Part shown: positions 1-8,162 of the stretch, piece by piece
How the letters are laid out: each line of letters opens with the position of its first letter
Numbering within the stretch: the stretch's first letter is position 1
From: Rhizobium sp. ARZ01
GTDB taxonomy: Bacteria; Pseudomonadota; Alphaproteobacteria; Rhizobiales; Rhizobiaceae
DNA: 64,000 bases
NCBI RefSeq assembly: GCF_014851675.1
Contig: NZ_JACVAE010000001.1
Coordinates: forward strand, 2,604,001-2,668,000
Reading direction: 5' to 3'
The notes under the pieces: generated by a model
Told to the model about the DNA's origin: nothing
Seen by the model: only the letters and a program-made list of their open reading frames with translations
The model's database searches: none
Program-made: the position numbers and the translations under genes

Positions 1-201
1 CGGCACCGGGGCCGACTTCTCCGCCATAGGCGCCTTCTTGTCGCCCTGCTGGATCTGCGTCAGTTCCTCGATCGGCACGATGTCGACCGGCATCGCCTCG
101 ACGTCTGCGACGTCGAAACTTTCCGGACTGCCAATCGAGACCAGTGCCAAGGTGAGCACCAGTACATGCAATGCGGCGGATGTGGCGAGGCTGCCCTTCA
201 T
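1..201 (-). CDS. tolA: TolA-like Tol-Pal envelope protein, N-terminal fragment
   Basis: The 67 visible codons run off the left edge, so only the N terminus is seen. It starts MKGSLATSAALHVLVL, a single membrane-anchor segment at about residues 5-25. A short acidic/proline stretch follows (VEAMPVDIVPIEELTQI), typical of TolA/TonB-type proteins in alphaproteobacteria. It lies 10 bp downstream of tolR in the order tolQ-tolR-tolA, which supports the identity. TolA links the inner-membrane TolQR motor to TolB/Pal at the outer membrane. The periplasmic stalk and C-terminal domain are outside the window. Confidence 0.72.
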   Translation of the reverse strand, partial: MKGSLATSAALHVLVLTLALVSIGSPESFDVADVEAMPVDIVPIEELTQIQQGDKKAPMAEKSAPVP

Positions 202-211
202 CGCGGTCTGA

Positions 212-661
212 TCAATTATCCGGTTTCTGCTCGGTGACGAGGCCGATATTCGTGAAGCCCGCCTGCTGGATACGCGACATCACGTCCGCGATTACGCCGT
301 AAGGGGCTGCTCCATCACCGCGAACGAAGATGCGCTCTGTGTAGCCGGTCGTGGCCACTGCTTCGAGCTTGGCCGCGATCTCCTCGACCGGGATCGCCGT
401 TTCCTGCAGGAACACAGCGCCGTCAGCCTTCACCGATACGGTGATGGGTTGGGTTTCGGCGTTGAGCGCCTTGGCAGACGTCTTCGGCAGGTCGAGCGGC
501 ACGCCGACGGTCATCATCGGAGCGGCCACCATGAAGATGATGAGGAGCACGAGCATGACGTCGACGAACGGCGTCACGTTGATCTCGCTCATGACGCCCT
601 TGCGACCGCCGCGCCTGCGACGTCCACCGCCGCCCTTTCCTCCACCGACTGACATGCCCAT
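212..661 (-). CDS. tolR: TolR, ExbD-family proton-channel subunit of the Tol-Pal system
   Basis: This 149-aa protein has a glycine/arginine-rich cytoplasmic N terminus and one membrane helix at about residues 27-52, containing INVTPFVDVMLVLLIIF. The Asp in FVDV is the proton-pathway residue of the ExbD/TolR family. A periplasmic domain follows (ITVSVKADGAVFLQ ... IFVRGDGAAPYGVIADVM). It sits between tolQ and tolA on the same strand, so it is one subunit of the motor that energises outer-membrane constriction at division. The length is normal. Confidence 0.95.
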   Translation of the reverse strand: MGMSVGGGKGGGGRRRRGGRKGVMSEINVTPFVDVMLVLLIIFMVAAPMMTVGVPLDLPKTSAKALNAETQPITVSVKADGAVFLQETAIPVEEIAAKLEAVATTGYTERIFVRGDGAAPYGVIADVMSRIQQAGFTNIGLVTEQKPDN

Positions 662-690
662 GGCTTCGTCTCCTGCTTAGGCTCGGTCGA

Positions 691-1407
691 TCACTGTGCC
701 GCCTGGCGCGGCTGCAGCTTCTCGTCGATCTGGCGCGAAAGGATGGCGGAGAATTCGTCGGCGAAACCTTCCATGCGCCCGGTCAGCTTGCCGGCGTCGG
801 CCATGAACTTGTTGTAGGCGATAACGGCCGGGATAGCGGCCAGAAGGCCGATCGCGGTGGCAAGCAGCGCCTCGGCGATACCGGGCGCCACGACCGCAAG
901 GTTCGTCGACTTCGATCCGGCGATCGCCTGGAACGAGGTCATGATGCCGACGACCGTACCGAAGAGACCGATGAACGGGCCGGCGGAGCCGATGGTCGCA
1001 AGCGAGCCGAGACGGGCCTCCAGCGCTTCGGATTCGCGCGCCAGCGTCACGTCCATCGCCCGGTCGATGCGCATCTGCAGGCCGATCGGCGAACGCGCTC
1101 CGCGCTCGAAGCTCTTCTTCCATTCGCGCATGGCGGCGACGAACATCGCGCTCATGCCGGAGGTCTGCCGGTCGGAAAGAGTGCGGTAGAGCTCTTCGAG
1201 CGACTGCCCGGACCAGAACACCTGCTCGAAGCTGTCGAGCTGCCGGCGGGCTCTGCCGAACGCCAACGTCTTGTCGACGACGATCGCCCAGGTCCAGACC
1301 GATGCCGCGATCAGCCCGATCATGACCAGTTTCACGACAAAGCCGGCCTGCATGAAGAGCGACCAGAGGCTCACATCAGCCGTTGCTGCCAAACCTACCT
1401 GTTCCAT
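691..1407 (-). CDS. tolQ: TolQ, MotA/TolQ/ExbB proton-channel protein
   Basis: This 238-aa inner-membrane protein starts MEQVGLAATADVSLWSLFMQAG. The reading frame stays open upstream to 1560, but this ATG fits the family's normal N terminus and length. The first membrane helix is near residues 20-45. The conserved TolQ/ExbB channel region is clear: LATIGSAGPFIGLFGTVVGIM and AIGLLAAIPAVIAYN. With TolR it forms the stator-like channel of the Tol-Pal system. tolR follows after 29 bp, so the genes are probably co-transcribed. The promoter must lie in the 550-bp gap shared with the divergent ku gene. Confidence 0.95.
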   Translation of the reverse strand: MEQVGLAATADVSLWSLFMQAGFVVKLVMIGLIAASVWTWAIVVDKTLAFGRARRQLDSFEQVFWSGQSLEELYRTLSDRQTSGMSAMFVAAMREWKKSFERGARSPIGLQMRIDRAMDVTLARESEALEARLGSLATIGSAGPFIGLFGTVVGIMTSFQAIAGSKSTNLAVVAPGIAEALLATAIGLLAAIPAVIAYNKFMADAGKLTGRMEGFADEFSAILSRQIDEKLQPRQAAQ

Positions 1408-1961
1408 AGACTTCTGTCCCCGAATCCAAACACCCGGCACGGGCCATGGCCATCGCACCGGGTCTTCATCCTTGCCGGGCCGGCATCCGATGGGAGTTTC
1501 GGATCTGCCGAGCCGGCTCTTCGCAAACCTTTGGAGCTGGCGGGTCGAATGTGTCCGCAACCGCTCCGCGTTTCCGTCAAGAATGTCCGGTTGATGTCAC
1601 CGGCTGCCACGCCGATCTAACGCCTTCAACTGCCTTCTTGCCGTCAATTTTGGTTAAAGGATGACGTGCAGTGCACAAAATCCAGTGCTTCGAGTAAGAC
1701 ATCATTATGGTTAAGGGAGTATTACCGGGCGTAACCGAAATCTTGCTCCGGCAGTTTCATGCGCATGGAACCTAACCTTCGCCGGCGCATTTTCCCCGCC
1801 GTGGCCCTCACCGCCGGTCCGTCGACGTCACGCGATGAACCGGTGCGAATCACCCACCGTTTGAGGAAATGCAGTTTCGGGCTATAGTTTTTTTCGAAAT
1901 GCCTGGCCTCACGCAGGAGGTGCAGCATCCGGCGACCTCCGCTCCATCAGGAGACGACGAC
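1408..1961. other. Intergenic region between divergent tolQ and ku
   Basis: I find no convincing gene in these 554 bases. The frames that stay open read as shadow sequence. It must hold the promoters of tolQ (leftward) and ku (rightward). The 1620-1720 part is relatively AT-rich and is the likeliest tolQ promoter area, but I could not assign boxes there. Confidence 0.5.
1860..1887 (+). promoter_or_regulatory. Possible ku-ligD promoter
   Basis: TTTGAG at 1860-1865 and CTATAG at 1882-1887 are separated by 16 bp. They match the rhizobial housekeeping consensus CTTGAC/CTATAT at 4/6 and 5/6 positions. A T-rich run follows. It lies 75 bp before the ku start codon. This is a pattern match only; end-joining genes in rhizobia may also use stress sigma factors. 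Confidence 0.3.
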
Positions 1962-2804
1962 ATGGTTTCTCGGGCAATGTGGAAAGGACAGCTTCGGTTG
2001 TCGCTTGTATCGATCCCCGTCGAACTCTACAGCGCCACCAAGTCCGGCGGACGCACCTCGTTCCGGCAGATCCACAAGCCGACGGGCAAGCCGATCCACT
2101 ACGAGAAGGTGGTCGAGGGGCTGGGTGCGGTGAAGGAGGACGACATCGTCAAGGGCTACGAGCTCGACGACGGCAAGTATGTCCTTCTGCAGCCGAAGGA
2201 AATCGACGCAATCAAGCTCGACACGAAAAAGACGCTGGAACTGGTACAGTTCGTAGGCGCCGACGAGATCGGGCCGATGTATTTCGACAAGCCCTATTAT
2301 CTCATTCCAGCAGACGATCTCGCCGACGACGCCTATCAGGTCGTGCGCGATGCGCTGCGCAAATCCGGCAAGACGGGCATCGGTCAGTTGACGATGCGCG
2401 GACGGGAATACCTCGTCGCGGTTCGCCCCTACGAGGACGGCCTGCTGCTCGAAACGCTCCACTACGCCAACGAACTGCAGAAATCCGATCCGCTCTTTGC
2501 CGGAATACCGAAGAAGAAAGCCGATAAGGATCTTCTTGATGTCGCCACCCAGTTGATCGAACGCAAGACCGCTCCCTTCGATCCGTCCGCCTTCAAGGAC
2601 CACTACGAGGATGCGCTCAAGGAACTTGTGCAGCGCAAGATGAAAGGCAAGGCGATCACCCTGGATGAGGCCGCGGAGCGCCGCGCCGCCACCGGCGGCA
2701 ATGTCGTCGACCTGATGGCCGCGCTAAAGAAGAGCCTCGAAGGCAGCGGCGGCCCGGCAAAGAAAGCCAAGCCGGCCGCCAGCCGCCCGCCCAAATCGGC
2801 GTGA
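1962..2804 (+). CDS. ku: Ku, DNA end-binding protein of bacterial NHEJ
   Basis: This 280-aa protein opens MVSRAMWKGQLRLSLVSIPVELYSA, the characteristic start of bacterial Ku. The start is chosen for its AGGAG ribosome site about 8 nt upstream; an in-frame ATG at 1869 lacks family similarity. The beta-barrel core runs over about residues 10-200 (IHYEKVVEGLG, YFDKPYYLIP). The tail is Lys/Ala/Pro-rich, as in Ku C termini that bind DNA and the ligase. Ku homodimers thread onto double-strand ends and recruit LigD, whose gene starts 7 bp downstream. Ku looks intact, although its partner gene is interrupted. Confidence 0.96.
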   Translation: MVSRAMWKGQLRLSLVSIPVELYSATKSGGRTSFRQIHKPTGKPIHYEKVVEGLGAVKEDDIVKGYELDDGKYVLLQPKEIDAIKLDTKKTLELVQFVGADEIGPMYFDKPYYLIPADDLADDAYQVVRDALRKSGKTGIGQLTMRGREYLVAVRPYEDGLLLETLHYANELQKSDPLFAGIPKKKADKDLLDVATQLIERKTAPFDPSAFKDHYEDALKELVQRKMKGKAITLDEAAERRAATGGNVVDLMAALKKSLEGSGGPAKKAKPAASRPPKSA

Positions 2805-2811
2805 GGTCGGC

Positions 2812-3498
2812 ATGGCGACGCCTCACGAAAGCCTCAAGGAGTACAACCGCAAGCGCGATTTTTCGAAGACCACGGAACCAAGGGGCGAGGTTGCGCGCAG
2901 GTCGAAGAGCGGTCTCAGCTACCTCATCCAGAAGCACGCCGCGACACGACTGCACTACGACTTCCGACTCGAATTGGACGGCGTGCTGAAAAGCTGGGCT
3001 GTGACGCGCGGGCCAAGCCTCGATCCGGAGGACAAGCGCCTCGCCGTGCGCACCGAGGATCATCCGATGGCCTATGGCGACTTCGAGGGGACGATCCCAA
3101 AGGGCGAGTATGGTGGCGGCACGGTCATGCTCTGGGACGTCGGCCATTGGGAGCCACTGGAAGACCCGGACGAAGGCTTGAAGGAGGGCAAGCTGAAATT
3201 CCGCCTCTACGGCCGCCGCCTCACCGGCAGCTGGACGCTCGTCCGCATGAAGCCGCGCCCGGGCGAGAAGCACGAAAACTGGCTGCTCATCAAGGAGCGC
3301 GACGCGGAGGCCTCCAACGACGGTGAGAGCTTGCTGGCGGAAAACGACACAAGCGTCGTCACCCGGCGAACGATGGCGGAAATCGCCGCCGGCAAAGACG
3401 AGACGAAGCGGCATGTCTGGCATTCGGACGAACCCGTCTCGGAGAACGTTCGCAAGGGAGCGCTCGCCCCCCTGCCCGGCCGCGTAAAAAAAAACTGA
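2812..3498 (+). CDS. ligD: LigD N-terminal part: 3'-phosphoesterase domain, frame ends at an A9 run
   Basis: The 228-aa frame encodes the LigD phosphoesterase (PE) module, which trims 3'-phosphate or ribonucleoside ends. The metal-site residues are present: H42, H48, D50 and R52 in KHAATRLHYDFRLELDG, then H84 and Y88 in TEDHPMAYGD. These match, by position, the residues described for Pseudomonas aeruginosa LigD. The frame then enters nine A (3486-3494) and stops at TGA 3496-3498 after GRVKKN. Reading one base back (-1) continues into the ligase domain without a stop. Either ligD carries a 1-base deletion, or slippage on the A run joins the two parts. Translation is probably coupled to ku. Confidence 0.88.
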   Translation: MATPHESLKEYNRKRDFSKTTEPRGEVARRSKSGLSYLIQKHAATRLHYDFRLELDGVLKSWAVTRGPSLDPEDKRLAVRTEDHPMAYGDFEGTIPKGEYGGGTVMLWDVGHWEPLEDPDEGLKEGKLKFRLYGRRLTGSWTLVRMKPRPGEKHENWLLIKERDAEASNDGESLLAENDTSVVTRRTMAEIAAGKDETKRHVWHSDEPVSENVRKGALAPLPGRVKKN

Positions 3499-3590
3499 AC
3501 TCCAAGGCCGCCGGACAGCCCGCCTTCCGCGCCCCGCAACTCGCGACGCTCAGCACCTCCGCGCCCGAGGGTGATGATTGGCTGAACGAA

Positions 3591-5417
3591 GTGAAGTTCG
3601 ATGGATACCGCTTGATGGCTTCCATCGGCGGCGGCCTGGTCACCTGCTATACCCGCACTGGCCTCGACTGGACGGAGAAGTTTCCCGGTATCGCCGCAGC
3701 GCTCTCAGAACTCGAATGCGACAGCGCGCTCGTCGACGGCGAGGCCGTTGCCGCCAATGGTGAGGGCTCCCAGTTTTCCGCTTTGCAGAAGGCTTTGAAG
3801 CACGGTGGAGACACCGTGTTCTACGCCTTCGACCTCCTCCATCTGGACGGCAAGGACATCGGCAAGATGCCGCTCATCGAGCGCAAGGCGTTGCTGAAGT
3901 CGCTGCTGGCAGGCTCCGACGGCCGGATCCTGAAGTTCAGTGAGCACGTGCGCGGCCATGCGAGAGAGGTCTACCGCAGCATGTGCGGCGCAGGACAGGA
4001 GGGCATCGTCTCCAAGCTGGCCGACGCCTCTTACCGATCGGGCCGGGTCGGCAGCTGGCTGAAGATCAAATGCACGCGCCGGCAGGAGTTCGTCATCGGC
4101 GGCTACGCGCCATCGGACAAGCGCGGCCGCCCCTTCGCTTCGATCCTGCTCGGAACATACGAGAACGACCGCCTCGACTACCGTGGCCGCGTCGGCACCG
4201 GATTCAGCGACGAAACAATGGCCGAGCTTGCGGCGTTGTTTGCAAAGCGGGTGCGCAAGGCTTCGCCGTTTGCATCGGTGCCGGTCGAATACAGCCGAGG
4301 CGCGGTGTGGCTCGAACCGGATCTCGTCGCGGAAATCGACTTCGCCGAGTTCACAGATGACGGCCATGTCCGGCACGGATCGTTCGAAGGATTGCGCAGG
4401 GACAAGGAGGCACGAACCGTGGTTCTGGAACAACCGAAGAAGAGCACCGACAACGACGCTAAACAGCCCACCTCTCCGACCGGGCGCGCCGCGCCGAAGA
4501 CGCGTACGCCGTCAAAGTCAGGGGAAGAAGGCAATATCGTCGCCGGCATCACGATCAGCCATCCCGAGCGCATCCTCTTCAAGGAGGACGATATTACCAA
4601 GCTCGATCTGGCCCGATACTACGAGGCAGTCGCCCCAAGGATGCTGCAGTACGCGGCCGATCATCCGGTTTCGCTGCTGCGTTGCCCCAGCGGCGACATT
4701 GCTCATTGCTTCTTCCAGAAGCATGCCGGCGACGGCTTTCCGAACGAGATCAAACAGATACCGATCCGGGAATCATCCGGCGAGACCGAGAGTTACATGA
4801 CGATCACCGATGGGAAGAGCCTCGCCGCCGCCGTGCAGATGGGCACGATGGAGTTCCACATCTGGGGTGCGGCCGCCGACAAGCTGGAACAGCCGGACCG
4901 GATGATCTTCGACCTCGATCCGGACGAAAGCCTCGGCTTCGAGACTGTCAAAGACGCCGCGTTCGAACTTCGCGACGTTCTGGATGCGGTCGGGTTAAAG
5001 GCTGTTCCGATGGTGACCGGCGGCAAGGGCGTGCACGTCATCGTACCGCTTGCACCAAAGGCGGACTGGGACGACGTCAAGACCTTCGCCAAGGCGCTGT
5101 CGCAGCGGCTCGCCGATGCGCGACCCGAGCGTTATGTCACCACCATGTCCAAGGCCAAGCGCAAGGGCAAGATCTTCATCGACTGGCTGCGCAACGAGCG
5201 CGGCGCAACCGCCGTCGCGCCCTACTCGACCCGGGCCCGGAAAGGCGGACCAGTGGCCACCCCCGTAAGCTGGGAGGAGTTGTCCGCTCTCGAAGCCGCG
5301 AACGCCTTCACGATCCCCGTCGTAATGCTCCGCCTGACAGAGCCCGACCCGTGGTCGGAAACGCGCAAGTGGAAGCAGGCGCTGACTGACCGCATGGTCG
5401 CTGCAGTGGTCGGTTAG
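3591..5417 (+). CDS. ligD: LigD ligase and polymerase domains, in the -1 frame after the A9 run
   Basis: This frame is open from within the A run at 3486 and has no good start of its own. The first usable codon is GTG 3591, directly before the ligase nucleotidyl-transfer motif KFDGYR (Lys codon 3594-3596). Starting there would remove the N-terminal edge of the ligase domain. The ATP-dependent ligase core and OB fold cover about residues 1-270. A Lys/Thr/Pro linker follows, then the AEP-type polymerase domain (about 305-600) with metal-binding FDLDPDE and GGKGVHV. The domain order PE-ligase-polymerase is that of rhizobial LigD. It is probably the rest of one about 870-residue protein and is expressed only if the frame is corrected. 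Confidence 0.85.
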   Translation: MKFDGYRLMASIGGGLVTCYTRTGLDWTEKFPGIAAALSELECDSALVDGEAVAANGEGSQFSALQKALKHGGDTVFYAFDLLHLDGKDIGKMPLIERKALLKSLLAGSDGRILKFSEHVRGHAREVYRSMCGAGQEGIVSKLADASYRSGRVGSWLKIKCTRRQEFVIGGYAPSDKRGRPFASILLGTYENDRLDYRGRVGTGFSDETMAELAALFAKRVRKASPFASVPVEYSRGAVWLEPDLVAEIDFAEFTDDGHVRHGSFEGLRRDKEARTVVLEQPKKSTDNDAKQPTSPTGRAAPKTRTPSKSGEEGNIVAGITISHPERILFKEDDITKLDLARYYEAVAPRMLQYAADHPVSLLRCPSGDIAHCFFQKHAGDGFPNEIKQIPIRESSGETESYMTITDGKSLAAAVQMGTMEFHIWGAAADKLEQPDRMIFDLDPDESLGFETVKDAAFELRDVLDAVGLKAVPMVTGGKGVHVIVPLAPKADWDDVKTFAKALSQRLADARPERYVTTMSKAKRKGKIFIDWLRNERGATAVAPYSTRARKGGPVATPVSWEELSALEAANAFTIPVVMLRLTEPDPWSETRKWKQALTDRMVAAVVG

Positions 5418-5449
5418 CATGTCTCCCGAAAGTGCGGACCGGTTTCGGG

Positions 5450-5914
5450 TCAGTCTTGGACGGCGCCTGCAGTTTCGAGGAACTGCACTGCCAGTCCCTC
5501 CGGCAGCCGCCGCGGCCGGCCCTTGGCATTGATGACGGCGATGATCACCTTCGCCGCGATCAAGGGCTGGTCTCCCCGGCGCACTTCCTGCTGGAGCACC
5601 ATTTTCGCGCCGCCCGCCTTCTCCGTGCGGGTGAGGATCGTCAGGATGTCGTCCATCTTTGCCGGGGCCTTGAAGTCGATTTCCATCCGGTGAACGACGA
5701 ACATCAGCCCTTCGGTGTCGCCCTCGATCGACAGCGCCCCCTGCTCCACGCCGAGGCAGCGCAGGTAGTCGGTCCGGGCGCGCTCCATGAAATGCAGGTA
5801 ACGCGCATGATAGACGAAGCCGGAAAAATCCGTGTCTTCATAGTAGACGCGCTGGACCAGCCGATGCCCTTCGGCGGTCAGTTCACCCGACAGGGCGTGA
5901 TCGAAGTTCGTCAT
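5450..5914 (-). CDS. ybgC: YbgC-type acyl-CoA thioesterase of the Tol-Pal cluster
   Basis: This 154-aa hot-dog-fold thioesterase has the catalytic Asp region YYEDTDFSGFVYHARYLHFMERARTDYLR (quoted in parts: YYEDTDFSG, VYHARYLHFM). The ATG at 5914 is preferred over an upstream in-frame one at 5992, because family proteins begin only a few residues before the HRLVQRVYYED strand. YbgC hydrolyses short acyl-CoA or acyl-ACP thioesters and is normally encoded next to tolQ. Here ku and ligD lie between them. The gene ends 33 bp from the convergent ligD and is divergent from sqdB. Confidence 0.93.
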   Translation of the reverse strand: MTNFDHALSGELTAEGHRLVQRVYYEDTDFSGFVYHARYLHFMERARTDYLRCLGVEQGALSIEGDTEGLMFVVHRMEIDFKAPAKMDDILTILTRTEKAGGAKMVLQQEVRRGDQPLIAAKVIIAVINAKGRPRRLPEGLAVQFLETAGAVQD

Positions 5915-6039
5915 GGTCCAATCCGAAGTGGGAGATTTGCACGGTCTTGTGGAGGAAGAGGAGGACAAAAGCAAGGATTGCACTCCTGTCATATTCCGTC
6001 ACTATGACCGGGACAGTCTCAACGCGCAGGGGGATTCCC

Positions 6040-7272
6040 ATGGCATCGGCGATGAAGATTGCGGTTCTCGGCGGAGATGGTTTCGTGGGCTGGCCCACGT
6101 CCTTGCACCTCTCGAACACCGGTCACGAGATTCATATTCTCGACAATCTCTCACGCCGCTGGATCGACACCGAACTCGGTGTGCAGTCTCTTACGCCGAT
6201 GGATTCGATACAGGAGCGCACCCGTGTCTGGCATGCAGAAACGGGGCGCCGCATCCATTTCCACCTGATCGACCTTGCCCGTGATTATGAACTTTTGAAG
6301 AACTGGCTACGTGAAGAGCGGCCGGACGCCGTGATCCACTTCGCCGAGCAGCGCGCCGCGCCCTATTCGATGAAGAGCGACCGCCACAAGAACTACACGG
6401 TCAACAACAACGTCTCCGCCACGCACAACCTCCTCAACGCGCTTGTCGAGACCGGGGTGGATGCCCATCTCGTCCACCTCGGTACCATGGGCGTCTACGG
6501 CTATTCCACCGTCGGTGCCGCCATTCCGGAAGGCTACCTGCCGGTGGGCATCGAGACGATGAACGGTCGCACCGTCAGCCAGGAGATCCTCTACCCATCC
6601 AATCCCGGCTCGATCTATCACATGACCAAGTGCCTGGATCAGTTGCTGTTCCAGTTCTATGCAAAAAACGACGGGCTCAGGATCACCGACCTGCATCAGG
6701 GCATTGTCTGGGGCACCCACACCCGAGAGACGCAGCTACATCCGCAGCTCGTCAACCGCTTCGACTATGATGGCGATTACGGCACGGTCTTGAACCGCTT
6801 CCTCATCCAGGCGGCGATCGGCTATCCGCTGACGGTGCACGGCACTGGCGGCCAGACCCGCGCCTTCATCCACATCCAGGATTCGGTTCGCTGCATCGAA
6901 CTCGCACTGGAGAACCCGCCCGCCCGCAGCACGCGTGTCGAGGTCTTCAACCAGATGACGGAAACTCATCGCGTGCGTGACCTGGCGCAAATGGTGGCGA
7001 GCCTCACCGGTAGCGAGATCGCCTGGCTGCCGAACCCGCGCAAGGAAGCGGCTGAAAACGATCTCGTCGTGGACAACGCCAAGTTTCTCGCCCTCGGCCT
7101 CGAACCGATCACGCTCGAGAACGGTCTGCTGTCGGAGATCGTCGATGTGGCGAAAAAGTTCGCCTACCGGGTCGACCGCTCGCGCGTGCCGGCCGTATCC
7201 GCCTGGACGCGCGACATTGCCGCGACCCTCAACCACGATCCCGAAGGCCGGAGGCTCAAATCGGTTTCATGA
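6040..7272 (+). CDS. sqdB: SqdB, UDP-sulfoquinovose synthase
   Basis: This 410-aa SDR-family enzyme converts UDP-glucose and sulfite to UDP-sulfoquinovose, the head-group donor of sulfolipid SQDG. The N terminus has the NAD-binding loop VLGGDGFVGWP. The active-site motif is YHMTK (YxxxK pattern) in GSIYHMTKCLD. HFAEQRAAPYSM is typical of SQD1/SqdB. Start ATG 6040 follows AGGGGG; upstream in-frame codons lack similarity. It overlaps the next gene by 4 bp (ATGA), forming a tightly coupled sqdB-sqdD-sqdC operon. The promoter lies in the 125 bp shared with ybgC. Confidence 0.95.
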   Translation: MASAMKIAVLGGDGFVGWPTSLHLSNTGHEIHILDNLSRRWIDTELGVQSLTPMDSIQERTRVWHAETGRRIHFHLIDLARDYELLKNWLREERPDAVIHFAEQRAAPYSMKSDRHKNYTVNNNVSATHNLLNALVETGVDAHLVHLGTMGVYGYSTVGAAIPEGYLPVGIETMNGRTVSQEILYPSNPGSIYHMTKCLDQLLFQFYAKNDGLRITDLHQGIVWGTHTRETQLHPQLVNRFDYDGDYGTVLNRFLIQAAIGYPLTVHGTGGQTRAFIHIQDSVRCIELALENPPARSTRVEVFNQMTETHRVRDLAQMVASLTGSEIAWLPNPRKEAAENDLVVDNAKFLALGLEPITLENGLLSEIVDVAKKFAYRVDRSRVPAVSAWTRDIAATLNHDPEGRRLKSVS

Positions 7273-8162
7273 CGGCAGGAATGCATGACGAAGGCGGCAT
7301 CAGGCGAAGCGCTCCGGCCGGCGCGCACCAAGCCTATGTGACGCTTGTGACGAATGCCGACTATGCCAAGGGTGCCGTCGCCCTCACGCGATCCCTGCGG
7401 CGGACGGGCACGCAAGCCAACATCGTCGTCCTGCACACCCCGGCATTGGGCGATGTCGACCGTCAGGTTCTCGAAGGCTTCGGGTGTCGCCTGGTCGAAG
7501 CCGATCTCCTGCCGCTCTCCGAGCAATTCAATGAACGCCACGCCCGGCGTGCGTTGCACACCGCCGCGCCCTTCACGAAGGGTCGAAAGCCGGATTTCCA
7601 CACACCGCTCGACAACTTCGTGAAGCTGCGCCTGTGGCAGCTGACGGAATACGAGACCTGCGTCTTCATCGATGCGGATGCGATCGTTCTCAGAAACATC
7701 GACCGGCTGTTCGCCTATCCCGAATTCTCCGCCGCGCCGAATGTCTATGGGAGCCTGCGCGACTTCCATCGCCTGAACTCGGGTGTGTTCGTCGCACGCC
7801 CCAGTGAGACGACCTTTGCCGCGATGCTGTCCCGTCTTGATGTAGCTGACGCCTTCTGGCCGCGCACAGACCAGTCCTTCCTGCAGACTTTCTTCCCGGA
7901 TTGGCACGGCCTGCCGGTCTTCATGAACATGCTGCAGTATGTCTGGTTCACCCTGCCGGAACTGTGGGACTGGAAGAGCGTTCACGTGCTGCACTACCAG
8001 TACGAAAAGCCCTGGGAGGCAAACCATCCAAAGGCGGAGGCGTTGAAGCCGTTGATCGAGCTGTGGCATGCCTTTCACGTTGGCGCGACGATACCCGATA
8101 TCGCCAGCTTTCCAAATCCCGTCGCTCCGACGGCGTCTGTCACCGTCCCGGTCGGCGGATGA
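7269..8162 (+). CDS. sqdD: SqdD, glycogenin-like GT8 glycosyltransferase of sulfolipid synthesis
   Basis: This 297-aa cytoplasmic family 8 glycosyltransferase has the N-terminal strand AYVTLVTNADYAKGA and the metal/nucleotide-sugar DxD motif in FIDADAIVLRNIDRLF (about residue 135). LNSGVFVARPS is the usual GT8 acceptor-loop sequence. In rhodobacters and rhizobia the sqdBDC order is known, and SqdD is proposed to transfer sulfoquinovose to diacylglycerol. The 4-bp ATGA overlaps at both ends suggest translational coupling with sqdB and sqdC. Confidence 0.88.
   Translation: MTAGMHDEGGIRRSAPAGAHQAYVTLVTNADYAKGAVALTRSLRRTGTQANIVVLHTPALGDVDRQVLEGFGCRLVEADLLPLSEQFNERHARRALHTAAPFTKGRKPDFHTPLDNFVKLRLWQLTEYETCVFIDADAIVLRNIDRLFAYPEFSAAPNVYGSLRDFHRLNSGVFVARPSETTFAAMLSRLDVADAFWPRTDQSFLQTFFPDWHGLPVFMNMLQYVWFTLPELWDWKSVHVLHYQYEKPWEANHPKAEALKPLIELWHAFHVGATIPDIASFPNPVAPTASVTVPVGG

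Noticed and set aside
1869..1961. Longer N terminus for Ku beginning at ATG 1869
   Set aside because: The added residues lack family similarity and the 1962 start has a clear AGGAG site.
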